Source of the DNA: Bemisia tabaci
Lineage: Eukaryota > Arthropoda > Insecta > Hemiptera > Aleyrodidae
DNA length: 64,000 nt
Assembly (NCBI RefSeq): GCF_918797505.1
Contig: NC_092797.1
Location: 40,189,372 to 40,253,371, forward strand
Reading direction: 5' to 3'
The position numbers and the translations under genes were made by a program. The first letter of the stretch is position 1. The number at the start of each line of letters is the position of its first letter. The notes beneath the pieces were generated by a model that ran no database searches, was not told the DNA's origin, and saw only the letters and a program-made list of their open reading frames with translations. Positions 1-12,500 of the stretch are shown one piece after another.

Positions 1-3000
1 TTCCTTCAGCCTTCCTGAGATCAGTAACTTCTAATGGATTGGATAGGTATTATTAGGATATTTAATGTCTCTTATGTTTTTTGAAAATTTAGCCTCATGT
101 TCTAAGAGAGTTTGATGAAGAGGCTATTATGATGTGTTTTGTCACTTGAATCATAAGTTGAGTAAATCTTCGAAGGTATTGCAGATAAGAACTGAGACAA
201 AGTTTGAAGGGATTTAAATAATGTCCATCTAAAGGGAATGTATTTCATAAAATCTGTTCTGTTTCATGACAAACGGAATGTAAAAATATTGATTCTTTTT
301 GTTACCCTCATAATTTTTTCATGAGGCTCGTTACTAATTGCTCGGTCTCTCTAAATATTTGAGGACACTCTGTTGCTATGCCTGGGCATCTGTTGTTTTT
401 CACCTCGACGTATAGTTTCCTAATTTAAGCAACAGGTAAAAGTATGAATCCTCTTTGAATTTTGAAGGCCCCCATCGTGATTGAAACAGTTTCCAGGTAC
501 GAATATTTTTCCATTTAAGTAAAATTAAGAAATTGGAAGCAGGTATGTCATTGCCGTTTACCACAAGAGCATCGGAAATTTTTGACCCAATTAATTTTAC
601 ACTTCCCACAACGCAAGCAAGTATTTGCTCTACTTTTCGAATTCACCCTAGTTTCGCGGGTGTCCTAATTCCTTCCTACGCAGAGAGCGCCACTGTTGTT
701 TGCTATTTCAGCTCACTGTTTGCTGCTATGGTGGAAGTTACGGGTGTCGTAAATAATAATTTATCTATATCAATATTTTCCATTCTTGTGTCTCCAAGTG
801 CCAAAGTATTTAAACTGCAGTGACTATTTGATTTTTCCTCGTGCCCTCTTCACGTTGCGATGTCATTTCAGTCGAAATCATGTAACTGAACTCGAGTGTC
901 GTACGTAAAACTATCCTCAGGAAGAACTGGAATTAGACTATTCTCTGATAATGGAATGGCACTTTAACACAAGATGACCGACCATCACTTGATCCTATTT
1001 GGGTGCTTGTGCGTCAATTTCTGCTCTCTTTTTCCATGTGTTGAGAGTGTTTCATCATCAGGTAGGTTAATTTACTGTGTAACCATCCAAACTTAACTGT
1101 GTCAAGGGAGGGTTCATGCATGTAGCAGTGAAAAACTCTGTCACTCTCTGCTCAAGAAATTGATAACTTTCTCCCTTTGATGATTCAATTTTTAACTTAA
1201 GGGATCAGAAATAATGATCTCTTCCCATACCCTGTAATCCGACGTCTGTGAAGGTACCATTGACTCGAATCACTTTCAATATTTCAAGTGGCTCCTTTCT
1301 GTTTATGCACTGACACACCGTAATCAGTATTCAAATTCATGTTCCTGCAACATCCCTTTCATAGCAAGAAGACCCCATGATTTTCTCTTGTGGAAAACTT
1401 ACTAATAACAAATTAGAGTTTTCATCTCCACTGCTGAAAGGATCATGCTATATTCACCATTGCCGATGCGGCATCAGCAACTGATCCGTGTGTTAACATA
1501 TGATGTGTGAGCTCCAAAACTACACTTACAGGTAACTCAAAAGTTTTATGGTGGTTCTCTTCTCTCAATGAAATTTGTTCAATTCCAAGTTCATCCTACT
1601 AAGCCAATTAATTCTAAATTGAAACATATGAGCTTCAAAGTCCTGGAGGTTTTGGATACAAAAAAGTATCTTTGAATCTGAGGTCACACACCATATCTAG
1701 CCTAGAAAATATTGAAACTTTTGTTTGCTGTCAAGAAAATCAAGTCAGGGTGTTTCTGGGTCTGGACTATGGTCCTGGCCTTTTCTTAGCAGGATTTATG
1801 AAGAGGCAGCCTAGACTGCGGCCCTGGGCGCTCGACATAAGCTGCTCTGCCGATGTTGAGAAGATCCCAATCGAAAAATTTAGGAAGGAAAAGTAAAAGA
1901 GCGACATACCAAAACAGTCAAGAAATGTGAGATAATGGTTGATCATCAGTTCTAATGATGTAGTTCTTGACAATAATCCTCTGGGCTGTGGTCGACTGCT
2001 GATGGAACACATCTTTGCACAAGTGGGAAAGCACAGGTGACAACGCCTGGAAAAAAGTACATTTTTAAGCAGGTGAACACAGATTTTAAAGGAGTTGTGA
2101 CAGAGGTAGGTCAGGTAAGTGTGAAGCAGTGTCTGCACTATGGCTGTAGCCTTGTTGTTGATGTACATCTCTAAGCCAAGACCGAATTTGAAGGTGGCTA
2201 CCTCGTCACCACCTTCTGCTAGACCAGTCAACTAGAGAACTTACAATTTACTACAAAATAGACAACGCAAGCTGTCTACAAACTACATTTACCATGCCAA
2301 GAAACTTGTAAACAACTTATGGTTTCATCTTAGCCACCACTCGAAACTTCCGCACTGCCAAATACGTTAGGGTAAGTAGGGAAGGTAGGCTGGAATTAAA
2401 TTGGATTAGCCCTTGAGGGCTATTTGAAGTGTCCAAAAAAAAAAATAATGAGATATCTAGAAAAACGTATCCTGCATTTCTAAAGAGCCCCCCCTGTTCT
2501 GTATTAAAACTTTAAAAAAAAAACGTTTGCTGTGTGAATTGAATTTTTAACAGTATGCAATGAAACAACCACGAAGTACAGCTTCACATGAAATGGGTCA
2601 AATTTATTCCAAGAGGCAGAGCCGGATTTAGGTTTTTACCGCCTGGTGCCTAACAAATTTTGCCAAGAGAGAAATCAGATTCACGCGGTGCCGATGCGCT
2701 CGAAATATAAGTTTCCGATTTTCAATCTGATTCTGCAATAGTGAGGAAAATGCGCATTTGTGCAGGAAAGTGTTGCAAACAAATGTTTAAGGAGGGGAAA
2801 ATGATTCTTTGAGGAATGAGGATTTGTGACACGTAAAAGGCTGTAATAACATAAAACATAAACTCCTCTTTTTCTATTAAAAAAAAAGAAGCAAAAAATC
2901 GAAATTTGCCGCCTCCAAAAATTTGCCACCTGGTGCCATGGCACCATGGGCTCCCCCAGAAATCCAGCTCTGGCAAGAGGATATCATTATTTCAATATTT

Positions 3001-3377
3001 TCTGGATGAGGCCCTCATCCTCCCATCACTTCTTCCACTTTGATCATTTTACTAGGGGCCGAATTTGAGGGTCCTCGGGTCTTCGTGAGCTGAATCTTCC
3101 AACTATATTCCATGTCATCGGTGAAGTTGGAACTGAAAAAGTATGACCTTAATTGCAGTGTTTTCAAGTTTCAACTCCTACTTTAACTTCGCAGGAGAAA
3201 ATTTTCGTACAAATTCTGTAAAATAATTTTTTGAAAGACAAAAAAAAAAATTCTGTGAATGTTTTGCAATATTAATAATTGGTAATTCTTCAAAAGAATA
3301 AAGTGTGACAGAAAACTTGTGAAGATGGTATTTTCCTCTTAAATTATTCTGTGAGTTAACTTTTTTTTTCTTTCCAG
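1..3377. other. region upstream of BTBD7; possible exon fragments only
   Basis: No gene is securely recognised. Minus-strand stretches with protein-like codons and acceptor-like sequences occur near 823-715, 609-530, 2231-2100 and 2046-1910, but they do not join into one frame (TAG stops interrupt the first pair). A plus-strand frame is open at 533-823. A hAT-like element sits at 2617-2972. Untranslated BTBD7 exons may also lie here. Confidence 0.3.
2617..2972. mobile_element. hAT-like non-autonomous element (356 bp)
   Basis: Terminal inverted repeats begin CAGAGC(C/T)GGATTT, a hAT-like end. The flanks are CCAAGAGG on the left and GCAAGAGG on the right, an 8-bp target duplication with one mismatch. 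There is no transposase. ORFs crossing its right end are spurious. Confidence 0.65.
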
Positions 3378-3563
3378 CCATGGTGGTGACGGTGCAATGA
3401 ATTTTTATCGAGCTCTGATTCCTTGTGCTGTGGAACGAAGTGATGAGCATATGACTCAGAGAATGGGAGTCACAGTCTCCTCCTCGTCCTGCGATATTCC
3501 ATCTAATTATGGACCGGGTATTACTTGCTCCAATACCTCAGAACGCTTGGCAGGCCCCGTTCG
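3378..3563 (+). CDS. BTBD7: BTBD7 exon with the likely start codon
   Basis: A pyrimidine tract and AG precede 3378, and a GTAAGG donor follows 3563. The in-frame ATG at 3397 opens MNFYRALIPCAVERSDEH and the exon ends two bases into an Arg codon that the next exon completes. An earlier ATG (3380) in another frame runs into a stop after seven codons. The N-terminal 55 residues are not conserved with vertebrates, and the frame is also open from 3378 to 3397, so an upstream coding exon is possible. Confidence 0.6.
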
Positions 3564-6500
3564 GTAAGGTCCTAAGGATCACGTACTTTCTATACCTCTA
3601 TTATCTGGCCTCAATTTTTTAAAATTCGAGTCAAACATCCATCATCCCCTTGTGAGTGCCAGCAAAAGTCTCTTTTCTAACTCACTCAGCTCAGGATCCT
3701 AAATTCAGCTTTCCCTCATCACTATTAAAGGATTGCTCCAAAGGGTAAAAAGAGCACCCTAATTAAAAATCAACCAATATTTCAGAGCGTTTGAACTTTG
3801 CTGAATGGCCAAACATGTGCGCGGACTAAACATCAATCAATATTTCAGCACTCAAAGACTTGGCAAACAGGGAGTAAGGACGTGCTGATTATGATCAGTA
3901 ATTAATAAATACTTTATGATGCTTCAAATGTACGAGGAGAAAGAAAGCTCTCTTTTAGAAAACAAAGTCTCAAGTAGATTTGGAAAGTCTCCAAGTTTTT
4001 TTTAGGGTTCAGGGAGTTAAGAATTTTATTTTTTTACCCAACCCTATTTTTTGCTAGAGGTACAGAAATCACCCTATCTAAAGCCCGGATGAAGACGTAT
4101 AAATGTGAAAAGGCCCTAGAAATGTGGAGAGAGGGAAAATTTTAAGGGTAAAAAATTATTGGGAAAAAAGGAAAAGATCATCACTTATAATTTTGGAGAA
4201 AGTTTTGTTGAAAGCCGGTAAGAAAAATAAGGAAAGCCATCAAATGGTGCAAAAAATAGGGAAGCCTAGAAGATAATGCGCGACTGCTTCTTCAATGCTC
4301 TTATCATCGCAAGATTGACTGATTAAATATTAAATTAATTAATATTAAATTAAATATTTTATTTTTTCCAGGGAGAGGAAAAAGCTAAAAATGGCAGGAT
4401 TTGCAACGTTACGAAAAAAGTTCATTCGTCGCCGAAGATCCTCAAAAGCTTGTGATCACAGCCGAGTCATCCGCGATTTAATTTCAGATTGGACCCGGCT
4501 CGAAGTTATTGCTCTAATTGAAGAGTATGAGGCTTTGGCAGCTCTTAAAGATCTCTCAATGCAAGCAGAACTGGCTCGACCCCCTGCTGCAACATTTAAA
4601 CAGGACTTATCCATGCTTTATGATTATAAATATTGTACAGATATTGATTTGATTTACCAGGGAGTTTGTTTCCCTGTTCATCGAGCCATTTTGTCTGCTA
4701 GATGCCCCTATTTTCGAGATCTTCTTGTGGAATGTCCTGGATATGAAGCACGCATACGTTTAGATCTACGCACACCCGGAATAGATGTTGAAATGTTCTC
4801 CTCTCTCTTAAGGTACCTGTATACTGGGGACCTTATACCCACAGATGGAGACCGAGATTTAGTATTCCTACAAAGACTAAGGGATGAACTTGGAACTCCT
4901 AATTCCCTAGAAAATGATCTGAGGTATCTTTTGGAAACTGGTGACTACGCTGATGCAGCTCTAGTTTTTACATCTGATAATTCAGATTTTCATAGGCCTG
5001 ACTCTGGAAGCTCTGAATATGGGTTCCGACCTAAACTAGAATTTCCGTGTCACAAAGCTATTCTAAGTGCTCGGTCACCATTTTTTAGGAACTTAATTCA
5101 ACGAAGGACAAGATCTGGCGAAGAACGAACTGAAAGAGCGCTACACATACCCACTCGGTAAGATCAAATGTATCTAATCTTTTCTTTACAATGAAATATT
5201 TTAAATTTTAAATCCAAAATTTATAAACTTAAGGACTCACAAAGTAAATCCATCATCACAAAAATTCTCTCCGACTTACAAGGGATTCATATTACAAATA
5301 TGAAATTTAGTTTCCCATCTCAATGCCAGTCGATCGCTCCTTTTATTATTTTAGTGGAAAAGATTCACTCATCAGATAGGTTTGGAACATTTTTAAGAGA
5401 TGACAAACCTTTGATGCAAGTTTGATCAATTTTTGAGAGAGTGCGGATCTTTCAAAAATCGTTTTAATCGGAAGAGAACAAATTTTTGCAAATTAATCAG
5501 GAGAGCATGGTTAAGAATGTTTGGGAACCAAAAATTTGCTCAGCCACAAATAGATAGACCTTTTTTTTCTCTATTCCAGCATGATTTAATTGTAAAAAAT
5601 TTACGGATGTCGAATGTGGAAATTGATAACCTCACAAATCAACTGAAATTAAAGAAAATAATAGGGCCCTTTGTTGGCTATGGTTGACTACAAGTCGCAA
5701 AACCTAACCTGTAGATTAGACTTTAAGTCGGCAAAATTAAATTTGAAAACTTAAGCTGTATGAAAGAGGAGATTTTTTACAGCAAGCTCAAGCCATCCAT
5801 ATTTCCTCAATGGTGCAAACTATTAATCAGCGATCAAATCGGTAACAAAGTCAACATGCGTGCCTCAACTTTTGGCTCCACCTAACTTGTCAACAAAATT
5901 TTGGCATAGTTTTGCAGTTTTGATAAAATTTGACTCAAAGAGTAAGGCTATGAAAAACAACGCTTTTGAAACTTTGCATTGTGCGACAAACAAGACCAAG
6001 AAAGTAGAATAGGCAGCTTCATATTTACAAGAATTGCATCAGGTTTTAAGAAACTTCGTTCAGGTTTGTGCACCTGTTTCTTGTACAAACTGGAGGCCTC
6101 TGTGTTGACTTTATAAAATTATTAGTATGATTAAAACTTTCATCAAAATTTCGATTGAAGAAAAACCTGATACTTACACTGCTTGTACTTAAAGATGAAT
6201 TAGGTAGAAGAAAATTTGCATTAAAACACTTTGAGTGAGGGTCCCTTGCAGCACTCAGGAATGTTGCTCTTAAATTATTCCTTGACTCCAGAGCAATAAG
6301 CTACATCGAAAAATTATTTAGTAAGATGTGTAACTTAATCAATGATTTGTATGCACAATGCTCTTACTCAATTTGCAACACTTCAGCATTGAAAGGTTTA
6401 AGGAATCTATTTTTACTATTTTCACAGCCTGTGCATTCATTTACTTGTCCAATTGGAGAAGTTCGCATCCTTTCTCTCTCTTAAAGCTTGTGAGAAGAGA

Positions 6501-9500
6501 TCCAGGCTTGACGTCTAAAGTATAAAAAGTCTTGATGAAATCACAATGGTTTCTTCTTCAAAACTAGATAGCTTCATAATTTTAAAGTGCCAAATATTTT
6601 GTCCTTATAGAATTGTTCTGGATAAGAGCGTGATTCCAAAGCGTTATGCCCGTGTGTTACTACATGCAATTTACTTGGACACCGTAGATCTTTCTTTGAT
6701 TCGTTGTGGTTCTAACTGTGATACCAGTGCAAGAAGTTTACACGAGGTAAATATTTTCAAGTGTTTTCTAGTCTTACTCATTTTGACTTTCTAATTCTTG
6801 AATGACGAAAAGTGCTCTTCCATTGCTTTAAATTATCGTGGCATCTTTTTATCTGCTCGGGAAGTACAGCTCGTCTTTGTGTCCTTTTTTTAGGAAAATG
6901 CTTTCATTACTGTCTATTTAATTGTCACACCTAAGCACAAAATTTAACCCTCTATGGCATAGTGTTACTTAGTCATAAGAATATATTTTTTGGTTTGTTT
7001 AAAATCGAATTATTTCTCCGTGGCATGATGTTGCAAATTTTTACTCAGAATTATCTTTTTTTAAAAAGAAATTATCATTAAAATTTTGAGGGAAAAATTT
7101 GGTTTTCCATATTTCTACAAAAGCCACATCATGAATTCATATCCCCCAGAATCCCAGACCCAAAATTAATTCAAGTCATAGAGAATGAAACAAAAGTTCA
7201 GTTGAAACTAGAGGCGAAATGCGTCAAAAATCCACGACTGCAATCTAGGAAATCCTTCAAATTGAAACACAACTGATGTAGGACAAACAGACATGGCGGC
7301 CAGTAACTAACATGCCATGAAACTCAAAGTGGGAAAATCGTGCTTTAAATGAGTTTTATCCCTCTGTGGTAAGAATACTCCGTGTAATTTGCAGGCATGA
7401 TATTACCAAGGCGGATCTGTGTGAAGTAACCCGTGTCTATGATTCTCTGTACTTACTGGCCCTGTTCTGTATTTTGTCTTCAGTGTGAAATCCAATGCCA
7501 GCAGCATAAAAATAAACAGATCTCAAGGTATACAAATTGTTCCTAAGTTGAATGATTATTTTTACAGGTTGAAGCTTTGACGCATACGGGCCGTACTAGG
7601 CCAAGTCCATTAGAAGAGGCCATGGAGTTGTATCAGATAGGTAGATTTCTTGATTTGGACATTGTGGCACAAGGCTGTGAAGATCTGATTCTTGAATGGC
7701 TTACTATTCATTCTTTACCAGGAGTATTAAGGTAAGTCATACTTTATTAGTTTGCTGCAGCCCAACTATTATACCTTCATAAAAATGAGAAAATCTGCAT
7801 CAGAAGCTTCTGCTAATCCACGAAGTGTATTTACTCTGTCGGTGCCATGCCAATGGATCATCTCCATAGCAGTTCTCCCACCCACTGAATTACTTGCTTA
7901 AATCCCCCATGAATAGTGTCTCTTCTTTAAGATGTCATGGTGAGAAATAGAATCGCTTAAAAAGTTGTGGTAAGAAAAGTCCGCAGAAATTGAACCTAAA
8001 TATTTTGAATCTTTTTATTGGTATTGTTTCTGGTTACCAAACAGCTTTTTTCGTAATTGACTCTTAAATCTCATTCACAGGATATCCTCCGATCCAGGAA
8101 GTCCTGAATTTTACACCAAATATATGAATGGTCTAGAATTTTTGAGTTCTTCTGATTGATTAAACTATCAGATGATAGCTGAGGGAAAAATACTTAAAAA
8201 ATACGTACATAAATAAACAGATATTGTACATAAATTATATAATATGAATATGTATATAAACATGAATTCAAACGGCATGCATATTCGTAATCTACGACCC
8301 ATGATCGATGCTCATTACATGGTCTTTTGTCCAGGTCTGAAATTAGGGGAGGACGCAATAGTATATTTCCTTTTTGAAAATCCACCAAAACCACTAAATT
8401 TTTTCTTCATAGAAGGCACTTAATTTTTTTTATTGGTTTTGGGAAACAACTGAAGATGTCCCTAAATTCCTCAGAAAGAACAAAATAGTCAGGGTGTCCT
8501 GATTCCTTGTCGAAAGTTCTCGAAGATCATGGGAGAGGAAAGTCCCTCAGTTGCTTAAACCTTAAAGTAGAGATTAGAAACCATGTATTGTACATATGTT
8601 GTGTATTATGGCTTTGCTTCATACAAAAAAGTAACAACACCAAACCTCAAAAACAATTAAAAGTATCCATTATGACAAGCCTCGCGTTTGATCAAAGTTA
8701 AATGTTTTTTTATATTATTTCTCTCTCCCCAAACCTTTGAGAACACCTGCGCAGGCTGTCCGTGGGCTCCTGACTTTTTTTTTTTTTTTAATTTTTGGTG
8801 TATCCATAGGAAGAGCATAAGTGAAGAAAATAACTAGCACAAATAGCAATCTATTACCGCTTTTTTATAGGGTGGGAAGATTTAAAATTTATTAATAAGT
8901 TCAGAAAAAAGGATGTCTCTATATTTCAGATTTTCCTATTGGAGAAGGATATGGTCTAAGTCTCCTATAAAACCACATTCACACATATTAGTGGTTGCTA
9001 ATTAAGTAACTTAATAAATGAGTAAATGTTTATACGCGGCTGGTCTAAAACAGATTCAAGTAACACCTCATGAATAATACATTCTACTTGTTCCAGGTGG
9101 AGTTCTCAACCTCATGGCTCGGCATGGGTCTATAGGCAAGCTAAGCACTTTTTACGGGAAGAATTCTCTCAAATCTCAAATAGTCCTGTCTTGCATCAAT
9201 TAGAAAAATCTCATCTTATTGATGTTTTGCAGTCTGATTTTCTTCAAGCAAGTGAGCTTGAAGTTCTAGAAGCTGTACTCAAATGGGGTGAGCAACAGCT
9301 GGTACGGCGGATGGAGGATAGAGGTATTTTGTTTTCCATGTTCCAGAAGGGGAAATGAAAAGCATGAGGGCCTCAAATGAGAATATATCAAGAAGCACTA
9401 AGAGTAGACTACTTACTAATTCGCTTTGTACTTTACCACTACTTACATACAACCAGGGATACATTTGTGCAGTATTTTTTTCAGCCAAAACTTGATTAAA

Positions 9501-12500
9501 TGAAAACGGAAAACTGCAGGCTTTCTCATTGTTCACATGTTTTCAACAATGAATATAAAAATATTATGTCAGCAGTCCCATTGACATGAGATAACACAAT
9601 ATATCAGAAACCATTTATTCCCCTTCTATCCAATTCATTGTTTCAGCAAGATATGTTCATAAATTGATTTTGGAGGAATTAGCATTTCTATCAATGTATA
9701 ATTTATCCAGCTTTCCTGGAAAAAGCGTCGAGTACATCAGAGTCGCTATGCACTGGAACGTTACTGAAGGCAATCTTTGATCGGTTCGTTTCCAGCCTCT
9801 TGTTCGCCAAAAATGTGAATCAAGTGTGAACCACGCAGCATTTTCTAACATGGCAGCTTATGGAAGTATCACACACTGCAGTTTTTCCAAGATTTATTAA
9901 TTTAAATTGATTATTATTCTGGCAAATTCTGGCAAATTATGTTGACAAGAGGCATGACAAATTAAAAAATGTATGGAACTCCCGCTTTTTTTTCATAAAT
10001 TGTATAGCTAAAAACGCTGAAGGAGGCCAAGAGCTTGGCACCCGTGCCTACAGTATTGCCAGTTGCCGCACACTAGCCTCAGGAGCACTGGACATAAAAG
10101 CCTCAAAAATTGACTTCATCTGCACTCCAGTACATGGCGACTCCAATGTACTCCACAAGAAAAATGCAGAAAATCTTGATCTGTGTAACCATTTTCTTCT
10201 CCTGCTCATTATTTTTGACCATCTTTTTGAACATTAAGATTATTGCAAGTAAGGAAATAACCAGACCTAAGAGCTTTTATTTGGATCCATCAATATTGTT
10301 CTATCGTGCTCCATGAAATTCTCTCTTAAACCATTGACTTATGATTTAATTTGACCCTGCCGGACCAGGAATTACGTTTTAATTTGGCGAAAATCAGTAA
10401 CTTTGAACACTTCAAAATAATCCAGAAATTCTTTCTCTAAGGGTGAAAATTGACACAATAAGCATTCACAATACAAGGTTTGAGAAAAATGGTGAAAACT
10501 TTGAACACAATGATTTTTTTATTGTGGTTCATAGCTGTCAAAGTCGCAAAATCAGAAAATTTTGAGGTTATTTCATGTGCAAACGCACAGTAATATGAAA
10601 ATATCGTAACAAAACAAGAAATTACCGTACACAATAAGTCATAGGGTGGCCACACTACTCATATAAACATTGATGAGAATGCAATCCACCGGAGAATTGC
10701 CAAAATAACGCAAACAATCGACGAACGACTTTGAGCCATCTCTTCAGATCTGGCCCAGAGCAGCGCGGATGGCTGGGAGCCGTCGGTTTAAGTCAATGGG
10801 TTAAAAATTATCAGCTTGATCTGTAACAATATATTCAATATTCAATAGCATTAAAACACAAAAATGTGTTTATTCCTCAAACTGTTGGCTGAGCAAAGTT
10901 AGGGCAGGAAATTGAGGATCCCAAGATCCTTTTCTATTCAACAAGGGCTCTTATTTTTTCTTTGGCATTAAGAATTGAAGATAAAAATGTAACTTGTCAA
11001 TACATTACTGTTAGCTTTACGTTCTACTCAGTTTATATCTAATATTTATGTAAACTATAATACTTAAGTCTAGTTCAGGTCTATGTTCCCCTTTATACAT
11101 TTCATAGAGAAACTTCCTGGTTTTTTCCCTCAATTTTATTCTTTCATTCTTGCTTAGTGGTGTCCTATCTTTTGCCAAGTCATAGTTCTTTAATCTGAAG
11201 AAAGGGTTAGGTCTGATTGCTATCAAATAAATTAAATATTTTTACCATAATTAAATAGACTTTTGACTCCTATTTCAATTTTGTTTTTCAGAACCAAATT
11301 TAGTTAGTCAAACAGCTCATTCTGTAAGTCGGAAAGGAATAAAGAAGCGGGATCTCAATGATGTCGAGTTGCGGGAAATTCTCTCAGAGCTTTTACCGCA
11401 TGTTAGAATGGATCATGTGATACCTACTAATAGTGAAATACTCAATCAAGCCATCAGACGTGGTCTTGTTAGTACACCCCCTAGCCACATGATCGGAAAT
11501 GATGAAAGTGAAAGTTTGCCCAGAGTCAATGCTTGGGTGCGAACAACAACTAATGCTAATGGGCTATTTGTCCGACCTCGCCTTTTCATGCCGTATTATG
11601 AAGAGTTGAAGGTAAGGTATAAGATAGATCTTCTGCATTTTTGTGCAATTTTTTATTGCCAAACTAGGTCTTCCTGACCTGCTTGTGTCTTTTTTTGGAA
11701 TTCTATCAGTCTTAGTTTCAAATCAGAAAAGCAACCTGAAACTTCGATTTGACTTATGCTAAAATTTAATGATTTCCCTCAGTCCTGTCAAAGTAGCTGT
11801 AAGTACAAAGATTTCTTTTTTCCTCTCCCTTTGTATTATTCATTAAAAACGGTTCTCAGCTGTGTGCAAGTCGTATGCAGAAATGAATGCACCTACAACT
11901 GCTAGCATCATTGCTGCGATGCCTTCAGGAGGTGGGTCATAAGTCAGGAATGTGGCAAAGATGCTTGAAGGGAAATATTAGCGTTGTGCTCTAGGATTCC
12001 TAAGGTGGCTTGCTGAAATCATTGGCTGAAATGACATCTTCCAAACTGATTTAAACGATGCCATTCCCAGATAATTATAAAGAAAAATATTAATTGTAAA
12101 GTTCAAGCTTGAAAAACTAGCCAGTATATTCACATTTAATGAATTGTACGAGAGATAAGCAGCAAGATACATTCAGTTGCCTTAAAGAGAATTAAATGAT
12201 TCTAAGAGATCCTTGTAGTAGCACATCGTTAGGCTCTCTTAGATATTGTCTTTATTTTAAACTAGTCGTGATTAGCTCGCTTTGCGAGCTGACACATATA
12301 GCCGGAGAGTGCCCCTGAACCCCTGGTTCTTCGCTTTGCGATGAACTTGCGACTCGCTTCGCGAGCCGCCCCTGCCCCACAGTTTTTATTAACGATAATG
12401 AGAAGACAATATCTTCGTCTTCATCTTCTTTTTCACCAAGTTTCACAGTAATCGATGGTCCATAAGCCGAGACCGCATTGTAGAGCGCGACCGCCATCTT

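Noticed and set aside
1767..2231. 154-aa minus ORF as a single-exon gene
   Set aside because: Parts look protein-like in different frames and splice signals interrupt it; no family is recognised for the whole ORF.
4391..4393. ATG as start of BTBD7
   Set aside because: The frame is open upstream through a well-spliced exon, and vertebrate BTBD7 also has about 60 residues before this segment.
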